Positions 24,907 through 34,415 of a stretch of DNA of 64,000 bases are shown piece after piece; within the stretch, counting starts at the first letter, position 1, and every line of letters begins with the position of its first letter. Both the position numbers and the translations under genes were made by a program. Under the pieces are notes generated by a model. It did not search any database and had not been told where the DNA came from. It was given only the letters and a program-made list of their open reading frames with translations. Source of the stretch: Streptomyces sp. HM190 (GTDB taxonomy: Bacteria; Actinomycetota; Actinomycetes; Streptomycetales; Streptomycetaceae); contig NZ_CP047318.1 in assembly GCF_009857135.1 (NCBI RefSeq), positions 5,518,001 through 5,582,000 of the forward strand, read 5' to 3'.

Positions 24907-26561
24907 CCTCCACACTTCCCGCGGAGACCACGACGCACGTCACGGTCCCCGCGCAGCGGACAGCTGCGCCCACACCCCGTTCGACCGATCGAACAACTCC
25001 TCCCGCTCCGCCCGCCCGCCCGCGCGACTCGCGCCCCGACCTGCTCCTGTGCGGCCTCCTCCTCGTGGGGATCATGATCGTGCAGGGCTGGAACATCGCC
25101 GACTACCCGACCCTCAGCGACGACGAGGGCACCTACCTCGCCCAGGCCTGGGCCGTCCAGGAAGGCCGAGGACTCGCCCACTACACCTACTGGTACGACC
25201 ACCCGCCCCTCGGCTGGATCCAGATCGCCGTCCTGACCTGGATCCCCGCCCAGCTCGCCCCCGAGTCGATGACCGTCGGCTCGATGCGCGCGGTGATGCT
25301 GGTCATCAGCGCCGTCAGCGCGGTCCTGGTCTACGTCCTCGGCCGCCGCCTGTCGCTGCCCCGCTGGGCCGCCGGCCTCGGCATGGCCCTCTTCGGGCTG
25401 TCCCCGCTCTCCGTCGTCCTCCAGCGGGAGATCTTCCTCGACAACATCGCGGTCATGTGGACGCTGCTCGCGTTCTGCCTCGCCGCCTCCCCGAGCCGTC
25501 ACCTCTGGCACCACTTCGGCGCGGGCATCGCCGCCGCCGCGGCCGTCCTCACCAAGGAGACGATGCTCCTCGTCCTGCCCGCCGTGCTGCTCACCATGTG
25601 GCGCCACAGCCACCGGGACACCCGCAAGTTCGCCCTCACCGGCGCCATCACCGCCTGCACCCTGATCGGCGTCTCGTACCCGCTGTTCGCCCTCCTGAAG
25701 GGCGAGCTGTTCCCCGGCGACGGCCATGTCTCCCTCTGGGACGGCATCGCCTACCAGATGAGCCGCCCCGGCTCCGGCTTCATCCTCAGCGAGGGCACCG
25801 GCTCGTACGGGGTCCTGCAGTCCTGGCTCTACTACGACCGCGTCCTGCCCCTCGGCGGACTCGCCGGCGCCCTGCTGCTCCTGGTCACCTGGCGCTGGTC
25901 GGTGACGGCCCGCGCCCTCGCCGGCCCCGCCCTGGCCGTCGCGATCCTCGCCGGCATGGCCCTGCGCCCCGGCTACCTGCCCGCGATGTACGTCATCCAG
26001 GCGCTGCCGTTCCTCGCCCTGGTCCTCGCCGGCGGCGCCGCGAGCGTCACCCACGGCGTCCTGCGCCGCCGGCGGAGCCCGACCGAGAGGCGCCCGCTGA
26101 CCTGGACGCGGTACGGGGTGGCCGTCGCCCTCGCCGCCACGGCCGCCGCGTACGTCGTCCCCCGCTGGTACGACGGCAACCGCACCGCCATGACCTTCGA
26201 CGCCAACGCCCCCTACCGGCAGGCCGCCACGTGGCTCGGCAGCGAGGTCGACGACCCCGGCCGCACCCGGGTCCTCGTCGACGACGCCCTCTGGCTCGAC
26301 CTCGTCCACGAGGGCTACCGCCCCGGCCTCGGCGTCATCTGGTTCTACAAGGCCGACCTCGACCCCGCGGTCACGAGGACGATGCCGCGCGGCTGGCGCG
26401 ACCTCGACTACGTGGTCGCCTCCCCGACCGTACGGCGCGACGCGGTGAACCTGCCCAACGTGCGGGCCGCGATGGAGAACTCGACGCCGGTCGCCACCTT
26501 CGGCACCGGTGAGGACCGCATCGAGATCCGCAGGATCCAGGCCGCGGGAGGCGACCGATGA
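24903..26561 (+). CDS. ArnT/PMT-like membrane glycosyltransferase (GT39/GT83 family)
   Basis: The 552-residue protein has a disordered Thr/Pro-rich head (1-40), then about 11 TM helices, and an outer C-terminal domain (from about 420). The first outer loop carries TLSDDEGTYLAQAW, matching the catalytic Asp/Glu loop of polyprenol-phosphate-sugar-dependent transferases. Further loops read YDHPPLGWIQIA and REIFLDNIAVMW. Such enzymes take a sugar from a lipid-linked donor outside the cell and pass it to lipid, protein or glycan. GTG at 24903 overlaps the upstream stop (GTGA) and its own stop overlaps the next ATG. Its donor is probably made by the next gene product. Confidence 0.88.
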   Translation: MTSTLPAETTTHVTVPAQRTAAPTPRSTDRTTPPAPPARPRDSRPDLLLCGLLLVGIMIVQGWNIADYPTLSDDEGTYLAQAWAVQEGRGLAHYTYWYDHPPLGWIQIAVLTWIPAQLAPESMTVGSMRAVMLVISAVSAVLVYVLGRRLSLPRWAAGLGMALFGLSPLSVVLQREIFLDNIAVMWTLLAFCLAASPSRHLWHHFGAGIAAAAAVLTKETMLLVLPAVLLTMWRHSHRDTRKFALTGAITACTLIGVSYPLFALLKGELFPGDGHVSLWDGIAYQMSRPGSGFILSEGTGSYGVLQSWLYYDRVLPLGGLAGALLLLVTWRWSVTARALAGPALAVAILAGMALRPGYLPAMYVIQALPFLALVLAGGAASVTHGVLRRRRSPTERRPLTWTRYGVAVALAATAAAYVVPRWYDGNRTAMTFDANAPYRQAATWLGSEVDDPGRTRVLVDDALWLDLVHEGYRPGLGVIWFYKADLDPAVTRTMPRGWRDLDYVVASPTVRRDAVNLPNVRAAMENSTPVATFGTGEDRIEIRRIQAAGGDR

Positions 26562-27838
26562 GCAGCGGTTACGAGTCCGTCGTCCCCGAGGAACTGGGCG
26601 ATCCGGCGGTGCGCGGCGCCGAGGTGCCCGAGCCCGGGGCCGTCACCATCGTCGTCCCCACCTTCAACGAGTCCGCGAACGTGCGGGAGCTGCTCCACCG
26701 GATCACCGAGACGGTGCCCTCCCGGCTGCCGTGCGAGGTCGTGTTCGTGGACGACTCCACCGACGACACCCCCGACGTGATCGACGAGGCCGCGCAGGAC
26801 TGCCCGTTCCCGGTGACCGTCCTGCACCGCGACCGCCCGACGGGCGGACTCGGGGGTGCCGTCGTCGAGGGCATGAAGGCCGCCACCTCCGACTGGATCG
26901 TCGTCATGGACGGCGACCTCCAGCACCCGCCGTCCCTGGTGCCCGAGCTGGTCGCGACCGGGGAGCGGTCGTCGGCGGGCCTCGTCGTCGCCTCCCGCTA
27001 CATCAAGGGCGGCAGCCGGGCCGGTCTCGCCGGCAGCTACCGCGTCGCCGTCTCCCGCGGCGCGACCTGGCTCACCAAGTCCCTGTTCCCGCGCCGCCTG
27101 CACGGCATCAGCGACCCGATGAGCGGCTTCTTCGCGATCCGCCGCAGCGTCGTCACCGCGGAGACGCTCCAGCCCCTCGGCTACAAGATCCTCCTCGAAC
27201 TCGCCGTGCGCGGCCGGCCCCGCCGGGTCACCGAGGTGCCGTTCGTCTTCCAGGACCGCTTCGCCGGCGAGTCCAAGTCGACCGCGAAGGAGGGCTTCCG
27301 GTTCCTGCGTCACCTGGCCGGACTGCGCACGGCCTCCCCGCTGGCCCGCCTGATCGTCTTCGGCCTGATCGGCGTCACCGGCTTCCTGCCGAACCTGGCC
27401 GGCCTGTACGCGCTGACCTCGGCGGGCATGCACTACCTCCCCGCCGAGATCCTCGCCAACCAGCTCGGGGTGGTCTGGAACTTCTTCCTCATCGAGCACC
27501 TGTGCTTCCGCGAGCGGAGGTCCCACCGCAGGGGCTGGGACCGCATCGGCCGGTTCGCGGTGCTCGCCAACGCCGACCTGGTGCTGCGGATCCCGCTGAT
27601 CGCCCTGTTCGTCGGCCGGTTCGGCATGGGGGCGCTGCCCGCCACCGCGCTCGCCCTGGTGACGACCTTCGTCCTGCGCTTCGCGGGCACGGAAGCGCTC
27701 ATCTACCTGCCCCGCAGGAAGCCTCGCCGCGGGGAGCGCGGCGGGCGGCAGAAAGCCGGACCGGTGCCCTGTCCGGCCGAGAGCACGGAGGCCGGGCAGC
27801 GGTCCGGGCCGGCCGAGTCCGCAAGGAGAACACGATGA
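26558..27838 (+). CDS. Polyprenol-phosphate glycosyltransferase (GT2) fused to GtrA
   Basis: The 426-residue protein pairs a DPM1-like GT2 domain (about 25-260) with a GtrA-type four-helix domain (about 265-385). GT2 motifs are VVPTFNESANVRELL, VVFVDDSTDDTPDVI and VVMDGDLQHPPSLV. The GtrA part (LIVFGLIGVTGFLPNLAGLYALTSAG) is thought to help flip lipid-linked sugars. It should make a polyprenyl-phosphate-sugar and move it outward for the ArnT-like enzyme encoded just before it. Overlaps of 4 bp at both ends show tight coupling. The sugar (mannose, glucose or other) cannot be read from sequence. Confidence 0.9.
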   Translation: MSSGYESVVPEELGDPAVRGAEVPEPGAVTIVVPTFNESANVRELLHRITETVPSRLPCEVVFVDDSTDDTPDVIDEAAQDCPFPVTVLHRDRPTGGLGGAVVEGMKAATSDWIVVMDGDLQHPPSLVPELVATGERSSAGLVVASRYIKGGSRAGLAGSYRVAVSRGATWLTKSLFPRRLHGISDPMSGFFAIRRSVVTAETLQPLGYKILLELAVRGRPRRVTEVPFVFQDRFAGESKSTAKEGFRFLRHLAGLRTASPLARLIVFGLIGVTGFLPNLAGLYALTSAGMHYLPAEILANQLGVVWNFFLIEHLCFRERRSHRRGWDRIGRFAVLANADLVLRIPLIALFVGRFGMGALPATALALVTTFVLRFAGTEALIYLPRRKPRRGERGGRQKAGPVPCPAESTEAGQRSGPAESARRTR

Positions 27839-30297
27839 CGAGCCGTCTCACGAGCCGTACGAGATTCCGCATACGACCCAGACCCAGACGCAGGACGGCC
27901 CTCCTGGCCGTCGGGGCCCTCGCCGCCGGGCTCCTCCTCGTCTCGCCCCAACCGGCGTCCGCCGCCAACCTCGTGCAGAACCCCGGCTTCGAGACGGCGG
28001 GCCCCCCGGGCGCGGCCGACATGCCGTACTGCTGGGAGAAATCCGGCTGGGGCGACAACGACTTCACCTTCACGACGGTCGCGGACGCCCACTCGGGCGG
28101 CAAGGCCATGAAGGTCGAGCTGACCCGCCGCGTCTCCGGCGACCGCAAGGCCCTGATCACCGAGTCGGCGGCCTGCGCCCCGCCGGTCTCGGTGGGCAAG
28201 CAGTACGACCTGGGCCTCTGGTACAAGTCGACGACCCCGGACACGTCCGTCACCCTCTTCCGCCACGACACCTCGGCGGGCTGGCAGTACTGGACCGACC
28301 TCAAGACCCTGGACATGGCGGGCACCTGGACCCAGGCGTCCGTCCGCACCCCCGAGATCCCGGCGAACACCGACCGCATCACGTGGGGCGTCTCGGTCTA
28401 CGGCACGGGCTCCGTCACCACCGACGACTACACGATGGACCAGGTCGCCGACCCCGTCCCGGAACCCGAGTGCACGGGCACACCGGCGGAGTGCGCGAAC
28501 GGCCGCTGGGACGTCCTGCCCACCCGGAACCCCGTCCGCTCCATGCACTCCGTCGTCCTCAACAACGGCAAGGTGCTGCTGATCGCCGGCTCCGGCAACA
28601 GCGAGGAGATGTTCGAGGCGGGCACGTTCACCTCGGCGGTCTACGACCCCGAGAACGGCACGTACAAGCAGATCCCGACACCCGACGACATGTTCTGCGC
28701 GGGCCACGTCCAGCTCGACGACGGCCGCGTCCTGGTGATGAGCGGCAACAAGGCGTACCCGGCGGCCAACGGCTCGCACGGCTACGAGGGCTACAAGGAC
28801 TCGTACGTCTTCGACCCGGTCACCGAGACGTACAGCAGGACCAACGACATGAACGACGGCCACTGGTACCCGTCGGCGACGATCCTCGGCAACGGTGACG
28901 TCATCTCGTTCGGCGGTCTGCGCGAGGACTCCACGGGCTCGGTGACGGCCGAACTGTGGTCGGACGCCGAGCAGAAGTGGCTCGAACTCTGGAAGGTCAA
29001 CCAGACCTGGTCGTACTGGGGCCTGTACCCGTCGATGATCCTGATGCAGGACGGCCGCCTCTTCTACTCCGGCAGCCACGTCTTCGGCAACAACATCCCC
29101 GGCACCGGCTCGGCGATCTACGACTACGGCGCCAACACGGTCACCCAGGTCCCCGGCCTCCAGCGGAAGGACGAACGCGACCAGTCCGCGAGCGTCCTGC
29201 TGCCGCCCGCACAGGACCAGAAGGTCCTCACCCTCGGCGGCGGCAACATCGAGTCGAACCCGGCGGCGAACCGCCTGACCGACGTCATCGACCTCAAGGC
29301 CCCGAACCCGGCGTACGTCGCCGGCCCGCCGATCCCGCAGGGCACGGTGGACCTCGGGGCGGGCAAGGTCGCCCAGACCGGCGACCAGGGCAAGATGTAC
29401 GTCTCCGCGGTCCTCCTGCCCGACGGCAAGGTCCTGGAGACGGGCGGCGCCCTCCACAACCGCGCCGACCCGGTCTTCGAGGCGTCGCTCTACGACCCGG
29501 CGACGAACACGTTCGACCCGGTCGCGGCGGACCCCGAGGCCCGCGGCTACCACTCGTCGGCGTTCCTGCTCCCCGACGGCCGCGTCATGGCGACGGGCGA
29601 CAACCCGGGCAACGGCTCCTGGAACCACAACGTGTCGGTCTACACCCCGCCGTACCTCCTGAAGGGCCCCCGACCGAAGATCACCTCGGTGATCGACAAG
29701 GAGTGGGTGTACGGGGACACGCAGCGCATCACGGTGGACCGCCCGATCGCGAAGGCGGAACTGATCCGCCCCGCGGCGGTCACGCACTCCTCCGACCCCA
29801 ACCAGCGCTTCGTCGACCTGCCGCTGTCGGTCGACGGCGACAACGTCGACCTGAACGTGACGAGCAACCCGAACCTGGCCCCGCCGGGTTGGTACATGCT
29901 CTTCGCGGTCGACGCCAACGGCGTTCCGTCGGTGGCGGAATGGGTCCACCTGCAGGGCCCGTCGGCCCTGGCGAAGGCGTCGGGCGAGACCCCGTCCGCC
30001 CACGTCCACGACTTCGCGGACGCCCTGAAGGGCAAGGCGACGGGCCCGGGGAAGAAGACGAAGTCGAAGCAGGTGAGCCCCACGCTGGCGGGCTGCGACC
30101 GCCACTACGGCTCCGCGAACGTCTGCGTGCCGACCGCCTTCCCACCGGAGGTGAAGCCGACGACGGCGTCCCGCTGCGCGTGGCTGAAGAACAACGACTA
30201 CGGCCGCCTGAGACTGAACGGCAAGGACGACCCGCTGAGGCTGGACCGCGACGGGGACGGGCTGGCTTGCGGGAAGGGGGATGTGAGCCGGGGCTGA
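27835..30297 (+). CDS. Secreted galactose-oxidase-like copper radical oxidase (GlxA type) with CBM-like and calcium-binding ends
   Basis: The 820-residue protein has a signal peptide (about 1-43, PQPASAAN), a carbohydrate-binding-like beta domain (45-195), a kelch propeller (about 215-600), a DUF1929 early-set domain (about 600-700) and an Excalibur-like tail (DRDGDGLACGKG). The active site of copper radical oxidases is complete: Cys288 (MFCAGHV) for the Cys-Tyr cofactor with Tyr345 (HWYPSA), axial Tyr572 and ligand His573 (RGYHSSA), and ligand His651 (VTHSSDPNQR). Family enzymes oxidise sugar or other primary alcohols to aldehydes with O2. AAGGAGAACACG precedes the ATG. As last gene of the operon it probably acts on the glycan made by the three transferases. 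The substrate is unknown. Confidence 0.9.
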   Translation: MTSRLTSRTRFRIRPRPRRRTALLAVGALAAGLLLVSPQPASAANLVQNPGFETAGPPGAADMPYCWEKSGWGDNDFTFTTVADAHSGGKAMKVELTRRVSGDRKALITESAACAPPVSVGKQYDLGLWYKSTTPDTSVTLFRHDTSAGWQYWTDLKTLDMAGTWTQASVRTPEIPANTDRITWGVSVYGTGSVTTDDYTMDQVADPVPEPECTGTPAECANGRWDVLPTRNPVRSMHSVVLNNGKVLLIAGSGNSEEMFEAGTFTSAVYDPENGTYKQIPTPDDMFCAGHVQLDDGRVLVMSGNKAYPAANGSHGYEGYKDSYVFDPVTETYSRTNDMNDGHWYPSATILGNGDVISFGGLREDSTGSVTAELWSDAEQKWLELWKVNQTWSYWGLYPSMILMQDGRLFYSGSHVFGNNIPGTGSAIYDYGANTVTQVPGLQRKDERDQSASVLLPPAQDQKVLTLGGGNIESNPAANRLTDVIDLKAPNPAYVAGPPIPQGTVDLGAGKVAQTGDQGKMYVSAVLLPDGKVLETGGALHNRADPVFEASLYDPATNTFDPVAADPEARGYHSSAFLLPDGRVMATGDNPGNGSWNHNVSVYTPPYLLKGPRPKITSVIDKEWVYGDTQRITVDRPIAKAELIRPAAVTHSSDPNQRFVDLPLSVDGDNVDLNVTSNPNLAPPGWYMLFAVDANGVPSVAEWVHLQGPSALAKASGETPSAHVHDFADALKGKATGPGKKTKSKQVSPTLAGCDRHYGSANVCVPTAFPPEVKPTTASRCAWLKNNDYGRLRLNGKDDPLRLDRDGDGLACGKGDVSRG

Positions 30298-30443
30298 CGA
30301 GAGGGCGGAGGAGTACGCCTGCTTGCGGGCCACGCACCTGCTGGCCGACGGCTCCGTGTCCGGTGGCACTTCGCCGGGTACGGGGCCGTGGTGCGCCTGC
30401 GGGCGCTGCCCCCTGCCACTGCCCGGCGAGGCCGCGTGGTCAC

Positions 30444-30956
30444 TCAGGACACCGCAGCCCGGCCTTCGGGTCGTCGCGCGGGCCGGGTCAGGACGTGGTG
30501 GCTCAGCCAGACGTACGACGCCATGGCCACCGAACCCCGCGCCATGAGGTCGGCCCACAGGGGGAAGACGTGGGCGACACGGCCGACCTCCACGACTGCC
30601 CACAGCAGAACGGACGTGAGAACACCCGCCACCGCCAGGACGAGCACGTAACTGACGGCGGCCGTACGGTTGCGGCCGAGCCAGGTACCCAGCAGACCCG
30701 AGGGGATCTGCACCGTCACGTGGAAGATGACACCGATGGACACGAGCGCCAGAAGGATCATGAACGGCGGCAGGTCGGCGGAAGGATCGTTGGCCGGGGC
30801 CGCCCCGTACGCGTCCAGAGCCCAGGCCGGTGGTACGAGGAAGGTGAGCAGCAGCAGCGCTCCGCTCAGATGCATGGCGGCGAGGTGCGCCGCCGCCCGA
30901 CGGAGCACACTCGTACGACTCGTGCCAGAAGTCGTCTCGTTGTCGCTTGCCTTCAC
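30444..30956 (-). CDS. Four-TM membrane protein of unknown function
   Basis: The 170-residue protein has four predicted helices (about 27-45, 63-85, 98-118 and 128-150). They include MHLSGALLLLTFLVPPAWAL, FMILLALVSIGVIFHV, VSYVLVLAVAGVLTSVLLW and RGSVAMASYVWLSHHVL. No functional motif was recognised. GTG at 30956 follows GAGGGGGGAAA. It is convergent with the copper oxidase gene (147 bp apart). Confidence 0.7.
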   Translation of the reverse strand: MKASDNETTSGTSRTSVLRRAAAHLAAMHLSGALLLLTFLVPPAWALDAYGAAPANDPSADLPPFMILLALVSIGVIFHVTVQIPSGLLGTWLGRNRTAAVSYVLVLAVAGVLTSVLLWAVVEVGRVAHVFPLWADLMARGSVAMASYVWLSHHVLTRPARRPEGRAAVS

Positions 30957-31152
30957 TTTCCCCCCTCGACGCGTCGCGCACCGCGACCCATTCGCGATAC
31001 CAGCAGCCGCGACACCAGCAGCACAGTGCGCCGTACCGGACCGCAGGCCGTTCCCACCGCACCTCCGGCCACCGATGGACGCGGGCAAGGACAGAACCGT
31101 GCCGTCTCACTGACCTCCGGTAACCATGCCTCGGCAGAAGTCGTACCCCCAG

Positions 31153-31199
31153 CGGCGCCCGCCGCACCCGCTCCCTCGGAGCGGGTGCGGCGGGCGCCG
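31153..31199. terminator. 22-bp perfect hairpin with 3-nt loop, downstream of pckG
   Basis: Bases 31153-31174 pair perfectly with 31178-31199 around a CTC loop. It lies 90 bp past the pckG stop in an otherwise empty gap (30957-31288). It is by far the strongest simple hairpin noticed in the window and is most simply the pckG terminator. No T-tract follows on the minus strand. The rest of the gap holds nothing recognisable. Confidence 0.75.
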
Positions 31200-31288
31200 G
31201 CCTTCACAGTGAACCGCGGCCGGCCGAGGAGACGTCGCTGGTCAGGGCAACCCATGTACGGCCGGCCGCGGAGTCGGGAGGGGACGGG

Positions 31289-33115
31289 TCAGGTCAGGCG
31301 CTGGACCAGGGCCTCGTACTCGTCCCACAGTTCCTTCGGCGTGTGGTCACCGAAGGTGTTGAGGTGGTCGGGGACGAGCGCCGCCTCCTCCCGCCACACC
31401 TCCTTGTCGACGGTCAGCAGGAAGTCCAGGTCGGAGGAGGACAGGTCCAGTCCGGCCGTGTCCAGGGCGGACGCCGTCGGCAGGATGCCGATCGGGGTCT
31501 CCACGCCCTCCGCCCTGCCGTCCAGGCGCTCCACGATCCACTTCAGGACGCGGCTGTTCTCGCCGAAGCCCGGCCAGACGAACCTGCCCCGGTCGTCCTT
31601 GCGGAACCAGTTGACGTAGTAGATCTTCGGCAGCTTCGACTGGTCCTTGTCCTTGGCCACGTCGATCCAGTGGGCCATGTAGTCGCCCATGTTGTAGCCG
31701 CAGAACGGCAGCATCGCGAACGGGTCGCGGCGCAGCTCGCCCACCTTGCCCTCGGCGGCCGCCGTCTTCTCGGACGCCACGTTCGCGCCGAGGAAGACGC
31801 CGTGGTTCCAGTCGAACGACTCCGTCACCAGCGGTACGGCCGTGGCGCGGCGCCCACCGAAGAGGATCGCCGAGATCGGGACGCCCTTGGGGTCCTCCCA
31901 CTCGGGCGCGATGATCGGGCACTGCGACGCGGGGACCGTGAAGCGGGCGTTGGGGTGGGCGGCCGGTGTCCCGGACGCGGGCGTCCAGTCGTTGCCCTTC
32001 CAGTCCGTGAGGTGCTCGGGGGTCTCCTCCGTCATCCCCTCCCACCAGATGTCGCCGTCGTCGGTCAGCGCGACGTTGGTGAAGACCGAGTTGCCCCAGA
32101 GCGTCTTCATCGCGTTGGCGTTGGTGTGCTCACCGGTTCCGGGGGCGACGCCGAAGAACCCGGCCTCGGGGTTGATCGCGTAGAGCCGGCCGTCCTCGCC
32201 GAAGCGCATCCACGCGATGTCGTCGCCGATCGTCTCGACCGTCCAGCCGGAGATCGTCGGCTCCAGCATCGCGAGGTTCGTCTTGCCGCACGCCGACGGG
32301 AACGCCGCCGCCACGTACTTCGACTCACCCTGCGGCGGCGTCAGCTTGAGGATCAGCATGTGCTCCGCGAGCCAGCCCTCGTCGCGGGCCATGACGGAGG
32401 CGATGCGCAGGGCGTAGCACTTCTTGCCCAGCAGCGCGTTGCCGCCGTAGCCCGAGCCGTACGACCAGATCTCGCGGGTCTCGGGGAAGTGGGAGATGTA
32501 CTTGGTGCTGTTGCAGGGCCAGGGGACGTCCTCCTGGCCGGGTTCCAGCGGGGCGCCGAGGGTGTGCACGGCCTTCACGAAGAAGCCCTCGGAGCCCAGC
32601 TCGTCCAGGACGGGCTGCCCCATGCGCGTCATCGTGCGCATGGAGACGGCGACGTACGCGGAGTCGGTGATCTCGACGCCGATCGCGGAGAGCGGCGAGC
32701 CGAGGGGGCCCATGCAGAACGGGACGACGTACATCGTCCGGCCGCGCATCGAGCCGCGGAACAGGCCCTTCTCGCCCTGGAAGATCTCCCGCATCTCGGC
32801 GGGGGCCTTCCAGTGGTTGGTCGGGCCCGCGTCCTCCTCCTTCTCCGAGCAGATGAACGTACGGTCCTCGACCCGGGCGACGTCGGTCGGGTCGGAGGCC
32901 GCGTAGTAGGAGTTCGGGCGCTTGATGGCGTCGAGTTTGCGGAAGGTGCCCTTCTCGACGAGCTCCTCGCACAGGCGCTCGTACTCGGCCTCGGATCCGT
33001 CGCACCAGACCACGTTGTCCGGCTGGGTCAGTTCGGCGATCTCGTTCACCCACGAGATCAGTTCTCGGTGGGTGGTGGGGACGGTTGACGGGGGAGCCGC
33101 GATCTCGCGCGCCAC
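31289..33115 (-). CDS. pckG: Phosphoenolpyruvate carboxykinase (GTP)
   Basis: This enzyme converts oxaloacetate and GTP to phosphoenolpyruvate, CO2 and GDP, the entry step of gluconeogenesis. The 608-residue protein has the GTP-family length. It shows WCDGSEAEYERL, the P-loop FPSACGKTNLAML, the GDDIAWMRFGEDGRLYAINPE metal/nucleotide segment and GVPISAILFGGRRA. The reactive-Cys loop (SACGKTN) is intact. GTG at 33115 has TAGGAG upstream. It is monocistronic with a 22-bp hairpin terminator downstream. Confidence 0.96.
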   Translation of the reverse strand: MAREIAAPPSTVPTTHRELISWVNEIAELTQPDNVVWCDGSEAEYERLCEELVEKGTFRKLDAIKRPNSYYAASDPTDVARVEDRTFICSEKEEDAGPTNHWKAPAEMREIFQGEKGLFRGSMRGRTMYVVPFCMGPLGSPLSAIGVEITDSAYVAVSMRTMTRMGQPVLDELGSEGFFVKAVHTLGAPLEPGQEDVPWPCNSTKYISHFPETREIWSYGSGYGGNALLGKKCYALRIASVMARDEGWLAEHMLILKLTPPQGESKYVAAAFPSACGKTNLAMLEPTISGWTVETIGDDIAWMRFGEDGRLYAINPEAGFFGVAPGTGEHTNANAMKTLWGNSVFTNVALTDDGDIWWEGMTEETPEHLTDWKGNDWTPASGTPAAHPNARFTVPASQCPIIAPEWEDPKGVPISAILFGGRRATAVPLVTESFDWNHGVFLGANVASEKTAAAEGKVGELRRDPFAMLPFCGYNMGDYMAHWIDVAKDKDQSKLPKIYYVNWFRKDDRGRFVWPGFGENSRVLKWIVERLDGRAEGVETPIGILPTASALDTAGLDLSSSDLDFLLTVDKEVWREEAALVPDHLNTFGDHTPKELWDEYEALVQRLT

Positions 33116-33314
33116 GATTGCTCCTAGATGAGGGATTTTTGTTGGAGGCCCCGTGGGGGCTGCGGCCCGGATGCTTCACGGGTGGATCTTTGGGCGCTCA
33201 TCCGGTGCCGACCGCACTCATTTGATCATCCGACGAGAGTGCCCATATGTCCAGAGGACCTCACACGTGAGCACCGTGAGCATCGCCACTCGTCCATTCC
33301 CGTCACCGAGGTTT

Positions 33315-33390
33315 CCGTGAGTGACCGTCGCTTCACCGTGGGCCGCCATCGCCTCGTCGCGGGTCACCGTCGCTTCACCGTGGGTGTCCG
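33315..33390. repeat. Direct repeat in the pckG-PAQR intergenic region
   Basis: The phrase ACCGTCGCTTCACCGTGGG occurs twice, near 33322 and 33368. It sits in the 381-bp gap (33116-33496) between divergent pckG and the PAQR gene. The frame of the PAQR gene stays open across this region, but no ribosome site supports an earlier start. Promoters for both genes should lie here; I could not define them. Confidence 0.4.
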
Positions 33391-33496
33391 GGGGCCGATC
33401 CAGGTGTCCCCGCTGCGACGCCCGCGTGAGACGATGGCCACTTCCGAGCGCTCGAACGGCTCGCGCAGTCCCGCAAGTTACGGGTCCGTAGGTACC

Positions 33497-34252
33497 ATGC
33501 CGGACATGACTGCGTCCGTCCCCGACGCGCCCACGGAGACGACGGCCGATCGCCGCCGTCCGGACGCGCGTTCCTTGCCGCACCAGATCGCCCACCAGAT
33601 CACGGATGAACTCCACGAGATAAAGCCGAAGCTGCGGGGCTGGCTGCACCTCGGGATGTTCCCGGCCGTACTCGTCGCCGGCCTGGTCCTCACCGCCCTC
33701 GCGGACTCGACCCGGGGGCGCATCGCCTGCGGTGTCTACGTCCTCACGGCCTGCCTGCTGTTCGGTGTGAGCGCGCTGTACCACCGGGGCAACTGGAGCC
33801 CCCGCATGGACGGCATCCTGCGCCGGCTCGACCACGCGAACATCTTCCTGATCATCGCGGGTACGTACACGCCGCTGACCATGCTGCTCCTGCCCGGCGC
33901 CAAGGGGCAGTGGCTGCTGTGGGGCATCTGGGGCGCGGCGCTCGCGGGGATCGTCTTCCGGGTGTTCTGGGTCGGCGCGCCGCGCTGGCTCTACACGCCC
34001 TGCTACATCGCGATGGGCTGGGCCGCGGTCTTCTTCCTGCCCGATTTCATGCGGACCGGCGGTATCGCGGTCCTGGTCCTCGTCGTGGTCGGCGGGCTCC
34101 TCTACAGCGTGGGCGGCGTGATCTACGGCATCAAGAAGCCGAATCCCTCCCCGCGGTGGTTCGGCTTCCACGAGGTGTTCCACTCGCTGACGCTCGCCGC
34201 CTTCGTGGTGCACTACGTCGGCATCTCGCTGGTGGCGTACCAGCACGGGTAG
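33497..34252 (+). CDS. Hemolysin III / PAQR-family membrane protein
   Basis: The 251-residue protein has seven TM helices and the conserved PAQR/TrhA motifs: SALYHRGNWSP after helix 2, LDHANIFLIIAGTYTP at helix 3, and HEVFHSLTLAAFVVHYVG at the C-terminal end, giving the Ser/Asp/His zinc site. Bacterial members have been linked to membrane-lipid homeostasis; haemolysis is not a general property. The ATG at 33497 (PDMTASV) is used; a second ATG at 33506 is possible. It has no obvious operon partner. Confidence 0.9.
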   Translation: MPDMTASVPDAPTETTADRRRPDARSLPHQIAHQITDELHEIKPKLRGWLHLGMFPAVLVAGLVLTALADSTRGRIACGVYVLTACLLFGVSALYHRGNWSPRMDGILRRLDHANIFLIIAGTYTPLTMLLLPGAKGQWLLWGIWGAALAGIVFRVFWVGAPRWLYTPCYIAMGWAAVFFLPDFMRTGGIAVLVLVVVGGLLYSVGGVIYGIKKPNPSPRWFGFHEVFHSLTLAAFVVHYVGISLVAYQHG

Positions 34253-34415
34253 CGGCTCGGGCGAACCGGTACGCGCGGCGGACCGGACGGCCCCGTTCCC
34301 TCACGGCCACGGCTTCCCGCCGTGGCCGTTCTTCGTGCGCCCGCGCGGCATGCGGGGGCGGGGGGCCTGGCGGGGGCGGGACGGGCGTGGTGGCGCCGGG
34401 GGCCGGTGGCCGAGA

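Noticed and set aside
27703..31167. 3.4-kb minus-strand open frame opposite the copper oxidase
   Set aside because: It is the antisense shadow of a gene with full active-site conservation and carries no motifs of its own.
30953..31255. 100-residue minus-strand open frame around the long hairpin
   Set aside because: It spans a 22-bp perfect hairpin and has low-complexity content; terminator function is more likely.
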